DNA of 62,222 nucleotides, taken from positions 1 to 62,222 of the forward strand of contig JBOGUF010000010.1 in the NCBI GenBank assembly GCA_050696075.1, read 5' to 3'. Numbering within the stretch: position 1 is the stretch's first letter; the number at the start of each line of letters is the position of its first letter. This stretch comes from JBOGUF01 sp050696075 (GTDB lineage: Bacteria; Chloroflexota; Chloroflexia; Thermomicrobiales; UBA6265). A model generated the notes under the pieces. The model worked only from the letters and a program-made list of their open reading frames with translations, did not search any database and was not told the origin of the DNA. The position numbers and the translations under genes were made by a program. Positions 8,911 through 16,341 of the stretch are shown here, in pieces.

Positions 8911-9420
8911 TTAGAAGCGCCACCGCGTGGCGTCGCCGGGAAAGGATGCCCAGGCATAGGCGACGGTCGGGTGCAGTGCGTACATGCCCTCACCGACCGC
9001 GTCCTCTCCTTCGGAGCTCGGTCGCCAGTCGTACTTTTTGGCGATGTCGTCGTCGATCGCCTTCGATAGCGCTTCATCGGGACCGTGGACGACCTCGGCA
9101 CGGCCCTGGATGATGACGACGTCGTTGCCGCTTTCGAGGTGGATGCAGACCGCTGGGTTTTCCGCCAGGTTGCGCGCGGAACGAGGGCCAGCGCCGAAGT
9201 AGAGCGTGCCGTCGACCCAGGCGCCCCAGACCGGGATTGCGTGCGGTTGTCCCTCCCCGTCGGCGGTCGCCACCCAATAGTTCTTCGCCGCCGCCAGCCG
9301 TTCGACGGCGTGGCTCCAGGGCAGCAACCCCTCGTCACTCTCCGGCACGCCGTAGCCCGGCATGACTGGCCGGCTCGCTGCCGGCGTCGTCCGCGTTTCC
9401 CTCTGCTCTGTCTGGGCCAA
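8911..9420 (-). CDS. Pyridoxamine 5'-phosphate oxidase-family (FMN/F420-type) protein
   Basis: Split beta-barrel flavin/F420-binding protein, 169 aa. It contains 'NYWVATADGEGQPHAIPVWGAWVDG' (two halves of the barrel), 'TLYFGAGPRSARNLAENPAV' and 'IIQGRAEVV', the usual order in PPOX-class proteins. A later 'DDDIAKKYDW' suits F420-type members. The start is a TTG at 9420 with GAGGAGGA in front, better supported than the open frame upstream. It is divergent from a WYL-type regulator, and the 147-bp gap carries a palindrome, so regulation by that protein is likely. Confidence 0.82.
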   Translation of the reverse strand: MAQTEQRETRTTPAASRPVMPGYGVPESDEGLLPWSHAVERLAAAKNYWVATADGEGQPHAIPVWGAWVDGTLYFGAGPRSARNLAENPAVCIHLESGNDVVIIQGRAEVVHGPDEALSKAIDDDIAKKYDWRPSSEGEDAVGEGMYALHPTVAYAWASFPGDATRWRF

Positions 9421-9495
9421 GTCGGTTCCTCCTCGACGCACGGTCGTCCCGGCTCCCCGTTTGGGAACGCGGACTACAGGTATAGCCGATGATTG

Positions 9496-9512
9496 ATGAC
9501 AACCTGTGTCAT
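9496..9512. promoter_or_regulatory. Operator-like palindrome between PPOX and WYL regulator genes
   Basis: Perfect inverted repeat ATGACA-ACCTG-TGTCAT in the divergent intergenic region, 56 bases before the regulator start and 76 bases before the PPOX start. A dyad of this size between a helix-turn-helix regulator and a divergent gene is the usual place for an operator. Confidence 0.55.
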
Positions 9513-9567
9513 ATTCGACAGCAGACACTACGTCCGGGATGATAGACCGAGACCAGGGAGATGGCAG

Positions 9568-10569
9568 ATGCGCGCGGACCGGCTCCTGATGATCCTGTCG
9601 ATGTTACAGGTCCAGCGGTGCGTGACCGCGCGTGACCTGGCGGAGCGGCTCGAGGTGTCGGCGCGGACGATCCACCGCGACATGGAGGCGCTCAGCATTG
9701 CTGGCGTGCCGCTCTACGCCCAGCGCGGCGCGGGCGGCGGGTGGATGCTGCCGGAGGACTACCAGATCGATCCGGCGGTCCTCACCGGCGCTGAGGTCCG
9801 TGCCCTATTCTTTGGACAGCCGGCGCGGTTGCTGGCCGATCTGGGACTCGATCGCGCTTCCGACGCCGCGCTCGTCAAGCTCTTGGCCGCGATCCCGGCG
9901 ATGCAGCGGGCTGACGCTGAGCGTGCCCGCCAGCGCATCCACCTCGACGTGACGGGCTGGCGCCGGTACGACGAGGCCGTCCCCCATCTCGTGACGGTCC
10001 AGGAGGCGATTTGGACCGACCGCCGGCTGCACATGACCTACCGGCGCGGAGACGGCGGCGAAACGGTGCGCGACGTGGATCCGCTCGGTCTCGTCGCCAG
10101 CGGCAGCGTCTGGTATCTCGTCGCCGGGACGGAGGAGGGCACGCGGACCTACCGGGTGTCGCGCATCGTGGACGCGGAACTCCGGGACGAGCCAAGCGAT
10201 CGCCCACCCAACTTCGACTTGGCGGCAGCCTGGGCGGCGTCGAAGGAGCGCTACGTCGAGCAGTTGCCGCGCTATCACGCGACGTTGCGCGTCGAAGCCG
10301 AAGCGGTGTCGCGGGTCCGCCGGTTTTGGCGTTACGCGCGGATCGAGCGTGAAGAGCCTGCCGGCGCCGACGGTCGCGTTCTACTCGGCGTCCGTTTTCA
10401 GTTCGAAGAGGAGGCGTGCGAGTACGTCCTTTCGCTCGGTCCGCGAGTCGACGTCCTCGATCCCCCGGCGTTGCGGCAGCGGGTGCTTACCCAAGCGCGG
10501 GCGGTCGTTGCGATCTATCGGACGGATGGTGATCTCACGGACGAGGGGTGTGTTGCGTTGGAGAGTTAG
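9568..10569 (+). CDS. HTH/WYL-domain transcriptional regulator (YafY family)
   Basis: Transcription factor of 333 aa. The N-terminal winged helix carries 'VTARDLAERLEVSARTIHRD' (helix-turn-helix, about residues 19-38), then the wing 'YAQRGAGGGWML', typical of YafY/DeoR-like proteins. The C-terminal half is a WYL domain ('RDVDPLGLVASGSVWYLVAG', then 'YRVSRI') with a WCX tail. WYL domains sense nucleic acid or small ligands in some members. ATG 9568 has GGGAG upstream; the frame is open further back, but that reading covers the operator. It likely controls the divergent PPOX gene and itself. Confidence 0.9.
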   Translation: MRADRLLMILSMLQVQRCVTARDLAERLEVSARTIHRDMEALSIAGVPLYAQRGAGGGWMLPEDYQIDPAVLTGAEVRALFFGQPARLLADLGLDRASDAALVKLLAAIPAMQRADAERARQRIHLDVTGWRRYDEAVPHLVTVQEAIWTDRRLHMTYRRGDGGETVRDVDPLGLVASGSVWYLVAGTEEGTRTYRVSRIVDAELRDEPSDRPPNFDLAAAWAASKERYVEQLPRYHATLRVEAEAVSRVRRFWRYARIEREEPAGADGRVLLGVRFQFEEEACEYVLSLGPRVDVLDPPALRQRVLTQARAVVAIYRTDGDLTDEGCVALES

Positions 10570-10705
10570 GATTGCTCGCGGGCGATCCCTGATGTGACAT
10601 ATGCAATCCTGCCGATATGGATCGGCCCGGTCGATGGGAACATAGAGATCGAGATAAGCGGATTGCGCTGCGATCGTGTCACGATAAGCGAAAGGTGGAT
10701 GCGAG

Positions 10706-10939
10706 ATGGTGCATTTAGTGGTGGATCAACGGCCCTCGGGGATGGTGGATATCCTGGCGAACGATCTGGGCGTCAGCCGCGAACTGGCGCGGGAGTTAAT
10801 CGACTCTGGCGAACGGTTTCAGGCCGATGTGCGCCCCGTGCGGGTGTCGATGGTCCGGCGGGTGGCCGGTGCGCTCTTGATCGGCATGGGTCGCGTGGTC
10901 GGCGGGCGTGCGCTCGCGGAGGCCGGTAGCGCGGCGTAG
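10706..10939 (+). CDS. Hypothetical protein, 77 aa
   Basis: Small protein from ATG 10706 with AAAGGTGG upstream. The first half is helical and acidic ('DILANDLGVSRELARELIDS'), and the second ends in 'GALLIGMGRVVGGRALAEAG', a Gly/Ala segment that may be a weak membrane helix. It stands alone, with 136 bp before it and 39 bp to the stop of the convergent malic enzyme gene. Function unknown. Confidence 0.5.
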   Translation: MVHLVVDQRPSGMVDILANDLGVSRELARELIDSGERFQADVRPVRVSMVRRVAGALLIGMGRVVGGRALAEAGSAA

Positions 10940-10978
10940 GTCTGACAGGCGTCTTTCTGTGACTTGCTGGTCCAGCTA

Positions 10979-13507
10979 TCAGAACGCCACGGTCCCTTCG
11001 TAGACCAGGTCCCGGCAGCGGGCCTCGACCTCGCGCGGGTCGAGGGGCACCGTCGCCAGGCCGGTGTCGACGGCGGCTTTGGCGACGGCGGCGGCAACGC
11101 GGGGTGGGACGCGCAAGTCGAGGCTGTCGGGGATGAGGTAATCGGCGGTCAGGTCCTCCGGCGTGACGAGGTCGGCGATGGCGTGGGCGGCGGCGATCTT
11201 CATCTCGTCGTTGACGCCGCGGGCCTTGACGTCAAGCGCGCCGCGGAAGACGCCGGGGAAGGCGAGCGAGTTATTGACCTGGTTCGGATAGTCGCTGCGG
11301 CCGGTGGCGACCGCCAGCGCGCCGGCCTCCTTCGCCAGCTCCGGCGTGATCTCCGGCACCGGGTTGGCCAGGGCGAAGACGATCGCGCGCGGCGCCATCG
11401 ACCGCACCATCTCCGGTATCACCGCCCCGCCGGCCGAGAGACCGATGAAAATGTCGGCGCCCGCGATCACCTCCGCTAACTGGCCGCCGCGCCGTTCACG
11501 ATTCGTGACGCCAGCGATTGCCGTTTTCGACCAGTCCATGTGCTCGGCGCGGCCCTCGTGGATGGCGCCGCAACGGTCGCAGATGACGATGTCGTTTGCT
11601 CCCAGCGAGAGCAGGAGTTTTGCCACCGCGATGCCGGCCGCGCCGGCGCCGTTGATCACGATCCGCGCCTCCGCAAGGGTCCCGCCGCGCAATTTGATCG
11701 CGTTGAGCAGCGCGGCGGATACGATGATCGCGGTGCCGTGCTGATCGTCGTGAAAGATCGGCATGTCGAGGCGTTCGCGCAGTTTCTGCTCGATCTCGAA
11801 GCAGCGCGGGGCGCTGATGTCCTCGAGGTTGATGCCGCCAAAGCTGGGGGCGATCGCGCTGACGATCCGCACGATCTCGTCCGGGTCCCGCGCCGCCAGG
11901 CAAATCGGGAAGGCCTCGACGCCGGCCAGGGATTGGAAGAGGACGGCCTTGCCCTCCATGACCGGCAGGGCGGCCCGCGGTCCGATGTCGCCCAGGCCGA
12001 GGACGGCCGAACCGTCGGTCACGATCGCGACGAGGTTGCCCTTGGACGTCAATTCGGTCACTTGGGCCGGGTCGTCGCGGATGGCGTGGGCGGGAGCGAG
12101 TGCCGCGGGGGGGACGTAGAGCAGGTTGAGGATGTGGTGGTCGCGGATCGGGATCTTGTTGCGGATCTCGAGGACGCCACCGTGTCGCCGGCGGAGTTCG
12201 ATCGCCTCTTCGCGGAAGGTCTTGTGCTCGTCGCGCGTGCTCGGCGTCGGCGGGTGCAGCCGGCCCTCGTAGACGTAGCGTCGGGTCCGCTCGGCGACGT
12301 CGGCTGGGGAGACCTCGCGGCCGGCCTCGCCCGCCTCGGTGGCGGCGGTGACGACCGCGGCGGCCACCGCCGGCGCAACCCGAAAATCGAAGATGCGGGG
12401 GACGATGTAGTCGGCGTGCAGCTCGTCGGGCCGGACCATGTCGGCAAGGGCGCGGGCGGCGTAGAGCAATGTGCGCAGCCGGATGTTGCGCGCCCGGCAG
12501 TCGAGCAGACCGCGGAAGACGCCGGGGAAGACGAGCGAGACGTCCATGGTGTTCGGGTAATCCGACCGGCCAGTGGCGACGATCTTGGCGCCGGCCGCGC
12601 GCGCCGCCGCCGGGTTGATCTCCGGCTCTGGCACCGCCAAGGCGAAGACGACTGGGTCGTGCGCCATCTCCCGGATCATATCGTCGGTGACGATGTCGCC
12701 GGTCGAGAGTCCGATGAAGACATCCGCGCCCTTCAGCATCGTGCGCAGGGAGCCGCGCCGCTGGTCCTTATTAGTCTCCTTCGCCAGGTAGGATTTGGCC
12801 CAATTCATCCGCTCGGGGCGGTAAGGGTAGATTGCGCCCGCCCGGTCGCAGACGACGAGGCGCTTCACCCCGGCCCGCGTGAGCAAGCGGGCGACGCCGA
12901 TGCCGGCGATGCCGGCGCCGCTGATGACGACGCTGATCTCGTCTAGCTTCTTGCCGACGACCTTGAGCGCGTTGATCAGCCCGCCGAGGACGAGAACGGC
13001 CGTGCCGTGGTGCTGGTTGGAGAAGACCGGGATGTCGGCCGCCTTTTCCAGGTGGTCGGCGATGGTGAAGGCGCGGGGCGAGGAGATGTCGTCGATGCAG
13101 ATGGCGCCGAAGGTGGGGGTGATCGCGGTGCCGGTCTCGATGATCAGCTCGGGGTCGCTGGTGCTGAGGCAGATCGGGAAGGCGTCGATGCCGGCGAAGG
13201 TCTTGAAGATGACACTCTTGCCCTCGGCGATCGGAATCGCCGCCTCGGGCGGGCCGCCCTCGCGCCCAAAGAGATCCGAACCGTCGGTGAGGATCGCGAC
13301 CGTGTTGCCGCGGCAGGTGAGGTCGAAGGAGGAAAGCGGGTCCTGGCTGATCGCCAGGCACGACTCGGCGACGCCGGGGGTGTAGATGAGCGAGAGGATC
13401 GCTCGGTCGCGGATCGGCACCTTGCTGTGGACGCCGATCATGCCGCGGTAGCGCCGACGGTAGCTCAGGCCCTCATCTTGTCCGTCGACTCCGTTGAACG
13501 CGCCCAA
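10979..13507 (-). CDS. Tandem-duplicated (fused) malic enzyme
   Basis: 842-aa protein made of two complete short-type malic enzyme modules (about 17-425 and 426-842) joined head to tail; the usual single module is about 400-480 aa. Module 2 keeps the metal and catalytic set: Lys520 (EGK), E-D-I at 562-564, HDDQHGTA at 586-593, the NAD loop GAGAAGIAVA at 620-629, ANPVPEI at 714-720 and 'YPNQVNN'. Module 1 keeps Tyr42 (YTPGVAES), Lys97 and GAGIAGIGVA (197-206). It has D-D-I (139-141) in place of EDI, SNQHHGTA (163-170) in place of HDDQHGTA, AVPEPEI, and YPNTMDV. Module 1 is therefore probably not catalytic by itself. The reaction would be malate to pyruvate plus CO2 with NAD(P)+. TTG start with AAGGA upstream. 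Confidence 0.9.
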   Translation of the reverse strand: MGAFNGVDGQDEGLSYRRRYRGMIGVHSKVPIRDRAILSLIYTPGVAESCLAISQDPLSSFDLTCRGNTVAILTDGSDLFGREGGPPEAAIPIAEGKSVIFKTFAGIDAFPICLSTSDPELIIETGTAITPTFGAICIDDISSPRAFTIADHLEKAADIPVFSNQHHGTAVLVLGGLINALKVVGKKLDEISVVISGAGIAGIGVARLLTRAGVKRLVVCDRAGAIYPYRPERMNWAKSYLAKETNKDQRRGSLRTMLKGADVFIGLSTGDIVTDDMIREMAHDPVVFALAVPEPEINPAAARAAGAKIVATGRSDYPNTMDVSLVFPGVFRGLLDCRARNIRLRTLLYAARALADMVRPDELHADYIVPRIFDFRVAPAVAAAVVTAATEAGEAGREVSPADVAERTRRYVYEGRLHPPTPSTRDEHKTFREEAIELRRRHGGVLEIRNKIPIRDHHILNLLYVPPAALAPAHAIRDDPAQVTELTSKGNLVAIVTDGSAVLGLGDIGPRAALPVMEGKAVLFQSLAGVEAFPICLAARDPDEIVRIVSAIAPSFGGINLEDISAPRCFEIEQKLRERLDMPIFHDDQHGTAIIVSAALLNAIKLRGGTLAEARIVINGAGAAGIAVAKLLLSLGANDIVICDRCGAIHEGRAEHMDWSKTAIAGVTNRERRGGQLAEVIAGADIFIGLSAGGAVIPEMVRSMAPRAIVFALANPVPEITPELAKEAGALAVATGRSDYPNQVNNSLAFPGVFRGALDVKARGVNDEMKIAAAHAIADLVTPEDLTADYLIPDSLDLRVPPRVAAAVAKAAVDTGLATVPLDPREVEARCRDLVYEGTVAF

Positions 13508-13700
13508 TTGATTTCCTTACCGGCGTGCCGCGCCCGCGACCACTCGGATGATGCGGGAATGTACCACGCGCCTCGGTCGCTGTCGTACGACACCGAACGC
13601 CGATTGGATGCTGGCGTTTATGGCGTCATCGCCCGTATGATGCCGCGAGCACAATGGAACCTCGGGATGACATTCTGCCCTGGCGCTGAGGAGACCGACG

Positions 13701-14249
13701 ATGGCGTTCTGCCCTGATTGCGGTACCGAGAACGACGACAATGCCCGGTTCTGCAAGAGTTGCGGCCGGCAAATGGCGGACGTTGCCGATGCGCGGGCGG
13801 TGATGGACCCGCCGGTGGGCGTCGCCCAGTCCGACGACGAGGGGCGCATGATCGCCGACGACGGCCTGCCGGTCGGGGAGGACCTCGACGGCGAGTCCGG
13901 CGGCGAACGGCTCCTCTGGCGCGGCCGGCCGAGCAAGGTCTTCTCGCCGCTAAAGGCGCTCACCAATCGCTACAAGCTCAGCAACGAGCGATTGATGTTC
14001 GAGCACGGCTTCATCAGCCGCTGGACCGAAGAGATCGATCTCTATCGGGTCCACGACGTCTCGGTTAGGCAGAACATCATCGAACGCATCTTCGGCTTTG
14101 GCGACATCACGCTCGAGACCGGCGACGCCACCGCGCCCGTCGCCAAGCTGATCAACGTCGTCGACCCCGACCGTGTCAAAGACCTGGTGCGCCAAGCCAC
14201 GCGCATTGAGCGCCAGCGCCGCCGCGTCCTCGTCCGCGAGGAGTTCTAG
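13701..14249 (+). CDS. Zinc-ribbon and bacterial PH-domain protein
   Basis: 182-aa protein. The N-terminal zinc ribbon is CPDCG (4-8) and CKSCG (18-22). An acidic linker follows, then a PH-like domain ('LLWRGRPSKVFSPLKALTNR', 'YKLSNERLMFEHGFISR', 'EEIDLYRVHDVSVRQNIIER') that continues with 'GFGDITLETGDATAP', the pattern of YdbS/bPH2 domains. No membrane segment is visible, unlike YdbS itself. GAGGAG lies upstream of ATG 13701. It is divergent from the malic enzyme gene. Its TAG stop is followed at once by a GGCGGA-type repeat. Confidence 0.8.
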   Translation: MAFCPDCGTENDDNARFCKSCGRQMADVADARAVMDPPVGVAQSDDEGRMIADDGLPVGEDLDGESGGERLLWRGRPSKVFSPLKALTNRYKLSNERLMFEHGFISRWTEEIDLYRVHDVSVRQNIIERIFGFGDITLETGDATAPVAKLINVVDPDRVKDLVRQATRIERQRRRVLVREEF

Positions 14250-14282
14250 ACGACGGGCGGATGGCGGATGGCGGAAGGCGGC
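14250..14282 (+). repeat. GGCGGA direct-repeat tract following a stop codon
   Basis: Immediately after the TAG of the zinc-ribbon gene the sequence runs ACGACGGGCGGATGGCGGAT and then GGCGGAAGGCGG. Closely related tracts follow the TAG stops of two solute-binding protein genes at 36393 and (minus strand) 45073. Confidence 0.5.
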
Positions 14283-14384
14283 AGCCTCCCCCATTTACGC
14301 GATTGACTTTCTCTTGGGTCATGTTAGGCTGGCGGTGGTTGGGCCCAACATCATTCGGCTCTTAGCGCTGACGGGGGCGGTGGC

Positions 14385-15392
14385 ATGGCCTTCGCTCGAC
14401 GGGAATCGGCAGCCACATCTGGCGTCGAAAAGAGGGTGAATCCGGAGCGACCGCCGCGTGTCAGGAGTCGGGATGCGGAGAGACAACTGTCGTGCATCCT
14501 TGGCGCCCCGCCTCGCCATGCGCTCGCGCCGACCGCGATCATTGCTCTGCAGCGCGCGGTCGGCAATAGGGCGACGGGTCGCCTGATCGCGGGGCTTGGG
14601 AGCGGGCAGCGATCCGCGCCGGCCGGCCGTGCGGCTGGCGCCTATCCGATTCAGCGCAAGATCGAGTGGATGGGCGGCGCGAAGACGCACGACATGGATC
14701 TCACCGAGCCGTTGACGTTGTTCACCGATTTCGGCGTCACGCCAGCGCGAATCAATGTCGAGGAGTTTCCGGGCGGCAACGCGGCGAATGCCATCTTTCC
14801 GCCGGATATTCAGGTTGAGAAGACGTTTCTTGGACTTTCACGCGCGGCCGTCTTCAAGGTTCCCGTCAACTTCGTCGGCTATCGCATGCGGTTGCCAAAA
14901 CCGCCCCCTTCGCGGCAGACAGTGGACACCGAGATGGTGCTCTCCGCGCTGAACGGACATGCGCCTGCTTCTGCCGAGCCAGCACTGAAGCGGTACGGGA
15001 CGACCGTTCAAGGACCGACGCGGCTCGAGGCCCACGGTCTGCCCTCCGACGCGGAGTTTGCGAACCTGGTCGAAGAGCATGAAGACCACCACGTCGATGA
15101 GATCAAAGAGGGCGTTAGGGCGATCCTTCGTCCCTGGGACAGCAAGTTGGAGGCGTTCAAATCCGATAACACTTCGTTCACGAGAACAAGCCCTGAGTCC
15201 GCAAAGCAGGCGTTGTTAAAGGCGGCTGGGGGTACTCCGACGGAGATCGGTCAACGACTCGTTGACGATCTCAAGGCGCGCGGTATCGCCTTCCACGACA
15301 CGCACGAGGGGAGTTCGCCCACCATCGACCGGGTGGATGCCGACGAGGCCTCCGCCAGGATCACCATCTACTGGAAGCACCCCTTGAGCTAA
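14385..15392 (+). CDS. Possible eCIS-cargo-like protein with LQRAVGNRA motif
   Basis: 335 aa, no signal peptide. Residues 55-63 read L-Q-R-A-V-G-N-R-A, preceded by a disordered Arg-rich N-terminus. This short motif is common at the N-terminus of proteins linked to extracellular contractile injection systems and of DUF4157-type putative effectors. The C-terminal part contains 'LVEEHEDHHVDEIKEGV', in which H232-E-D-H-H236 fits HExxH. Whether it binds zinc is unknown. No contractile sheath, baseplate or spike gene is in the window, so if it is cargo it is an orphan. It starts at ATG 14385 and ends next to a decayed oppF copy and a toxin-antitoxin pair, an area of gene turnover. Confidence 0.6.
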   Translation: MAFARRESAATSGVEKRVNPERPPRVRSRDAERQLSCILGAPPRHALAPTAIIALQRAVGNRATGRLIAGLGSGQRSAPAGRAAGAYPIQRKIEWMGGAKTHDMDLTEPLTLFTDFGVTPARINVEEFPGGNAANAIFPPDIQVEKTFLGLSRAAVFKVPVNFVGYRMRLPKPPPSRQTVDTEMVLSALNGHAPASAEPALKRYGTTVQGPTRLEAHGLPSDAEFANLVEEHEDHHVDEIKEGVRAILRPWDSKLEAFKSDNTSFTRTSPESAKQALLKAAGGTPTEIGQRLVDDLKARGIAFHDTHEGSSPTIDRVDADEASARITIYWKHPLS

Positions 15393-15570
15393 GCGGGCCC
15401 AGCGTTTCGTGACGCGCCGGGACCATATTGGTGACAGGCGACGAAATGCCCCGGTTCGTGTTCCACGAGTGCTGGTTTTTGCTTGTCGCAGATTCCTGGC
15501 GTCCGGTCGGGGCAGCGGGGGAAAAAGGGGCGGCCGGGGACAATGCTGACCAAGACGGCGATGTTCAGCG
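15389..15570 (-). pseudogene. Decayed 3' fragment of an oppF-like ATPase gene
   Basis: The minus-strand reading gives 'PFFPRCPDRTPGICDKQKPA' followed by 'LVEHEPGHFVACH', nearly the same as the C-terminus of the intact oppF product 0.9 kb away ('PFFPRCPNRIPGTCNVQRPA', 'LVEHEPGHFVACH'). The fragment ends with its own TAG at 15389-15391. Upstream, 'ALNIAVLVSIVPG' may correspond to the 'KALINAIPE' and 'VVPGEP' regions after an internal deletion. No Walker or signature motifs remain. Its stop overlaps the stop of the preceding plus-strand gene. Confidence 0.75.
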
Positions 15571-15583
15571 CCTTTCGCCTGCC

Positions 15584-15895
15584 TCACTTCACCGTCGCGG
15601 CGAGTTCGACGGTCTCGTCCGGGAATACGGCTGTCAAGTGCAGCTCACCGCCCAGTGCCTCGACATACTCGCGCAGGGTTTCCAGGTACGGGTTCTCGCT
15701 ATGCTCGATCTTGGAGACGGTTCGCTGGTTGACGTCGAGGACAGCGGCCAAATCGGATTGGGTCTTACCACGCTGTTCACGCAGCTCCGCGAGGCGCATA
15801 ACATCGTGCATGCCCCGCCGAATCTCGGCGATGCGGGCCTCGGACTCCGGATCCCGAAATCGGTCGCGGATCTCGCGCCAGGGGTGAGTCTTCAT
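15584..15895 (-). CDS. XRE-family antitoxin (HigA-like)
   Basis: 103-aa helix-turn-helix protein: 'LREQRGKTQSDLAAVLDVNQ' with recognition helix 'RTVSKIEHSENPYL', then a short C-terminal strand segment 'GGELHLTAVFPDETVELAA'. This is the usual build of HigA-type antitoxins that neutralise the toxin and repress the operon. ATG 15895 overlaps the toxin stop by 4 bases (ATGA), with the toxin gene first, which is the higBA order. Confidence 0.88.
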   Translation of the reverse strand: MKTHPWREIRDRFRDPESEARIAEIRRGMHDVMRLAELREQRGKTQSDLAAVLDVNQRTVSKIEHSENPYLETLREYVEALGGELHLTAVFPDETVELAATVK

Positions 15896-16251
15896 GGCAG
15901 CAATCCCTCCTTCTTGAGGATCGCGATGTGTTCGTCGTACAAGTCGTCGGCGATTGGGATCATTTCCGCGTACCACCGCTGCCAGCGGCCGGACTTATCG
16001 CCACCAATCAGGAGGATGGCGGCACGGCGCGGGTCGAACGCAAACAAAATGCGGAGATTCCCGCCACGTGGCCGCAATTCCTTCATGTTGGCATGGCGGC
16101 TGCCTTTGATCGTATCGACGTAGGGACGGCCAAGGCCAGGTCCAGTCACCTCGAATTCATCCACGGCACCAATGACGGCTTCGTGCTCAGCGCGCGAGAG
16201 ACCCTCGAACCAATCGCCGAACTGATGGGTGTATTCGATCTCCCACGTCAT
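15892..16251 (-). CDS. RelE/HigB-family toxin (phage-derived Gp49-like)
   Basis: 119-aa predicted mRNA interferase. It starts 'MTWEIEYTHQFGDWFEGL' and continues with 'GRPYVDTIKGSRHANMKELR' and 'LRILFAFDPRRAAILLIGGDK', the classic HigB-2/Gp49 core with its basic catalytic face, and ends in a helix 'YAEMIPIADDLYDEHI'. It is translated first and coupled to the antitoxin by ATGA. The module sits between intact oppF and a decayed oppF copy. Confidence 0.9.
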   Translation of the reverse strand: MTWEIEYTHQFGDWFEGLSRAEHEAVIGAVDEFEVTGPGLGRPYVDTIKGSRHANMKELRPRGGNLRILFAFDPRRAAILLIGGDKSGRWQRWYAEMIPIADDLYDEHIAILKKEGLLP

Positions 16252-16341
16252 GCCTACAGTCTAAGGCCCCGCGGGGCCTATCGTCGATGCATATCTTTGC
16301 CAACGAAGACAGGGGCAAAACAATGACGTCGCACCGCGACG

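Noticed and set aside
11540..12946. Open frame of 468 codons on the plus strand opposite the malic enzyme gene
   Set aside because: It is the antisense shadow of a clearly conserved enzyme in high-GC DNA, and its translation (Gly/Asp/Val-rich, no motif) matches no family.
14385..15392. Calling the HEDHH protein a zinc metalloprotease
   Set aside because: HExxH alone is common by chance, and no third ligand or propeptide can be identified by eye.
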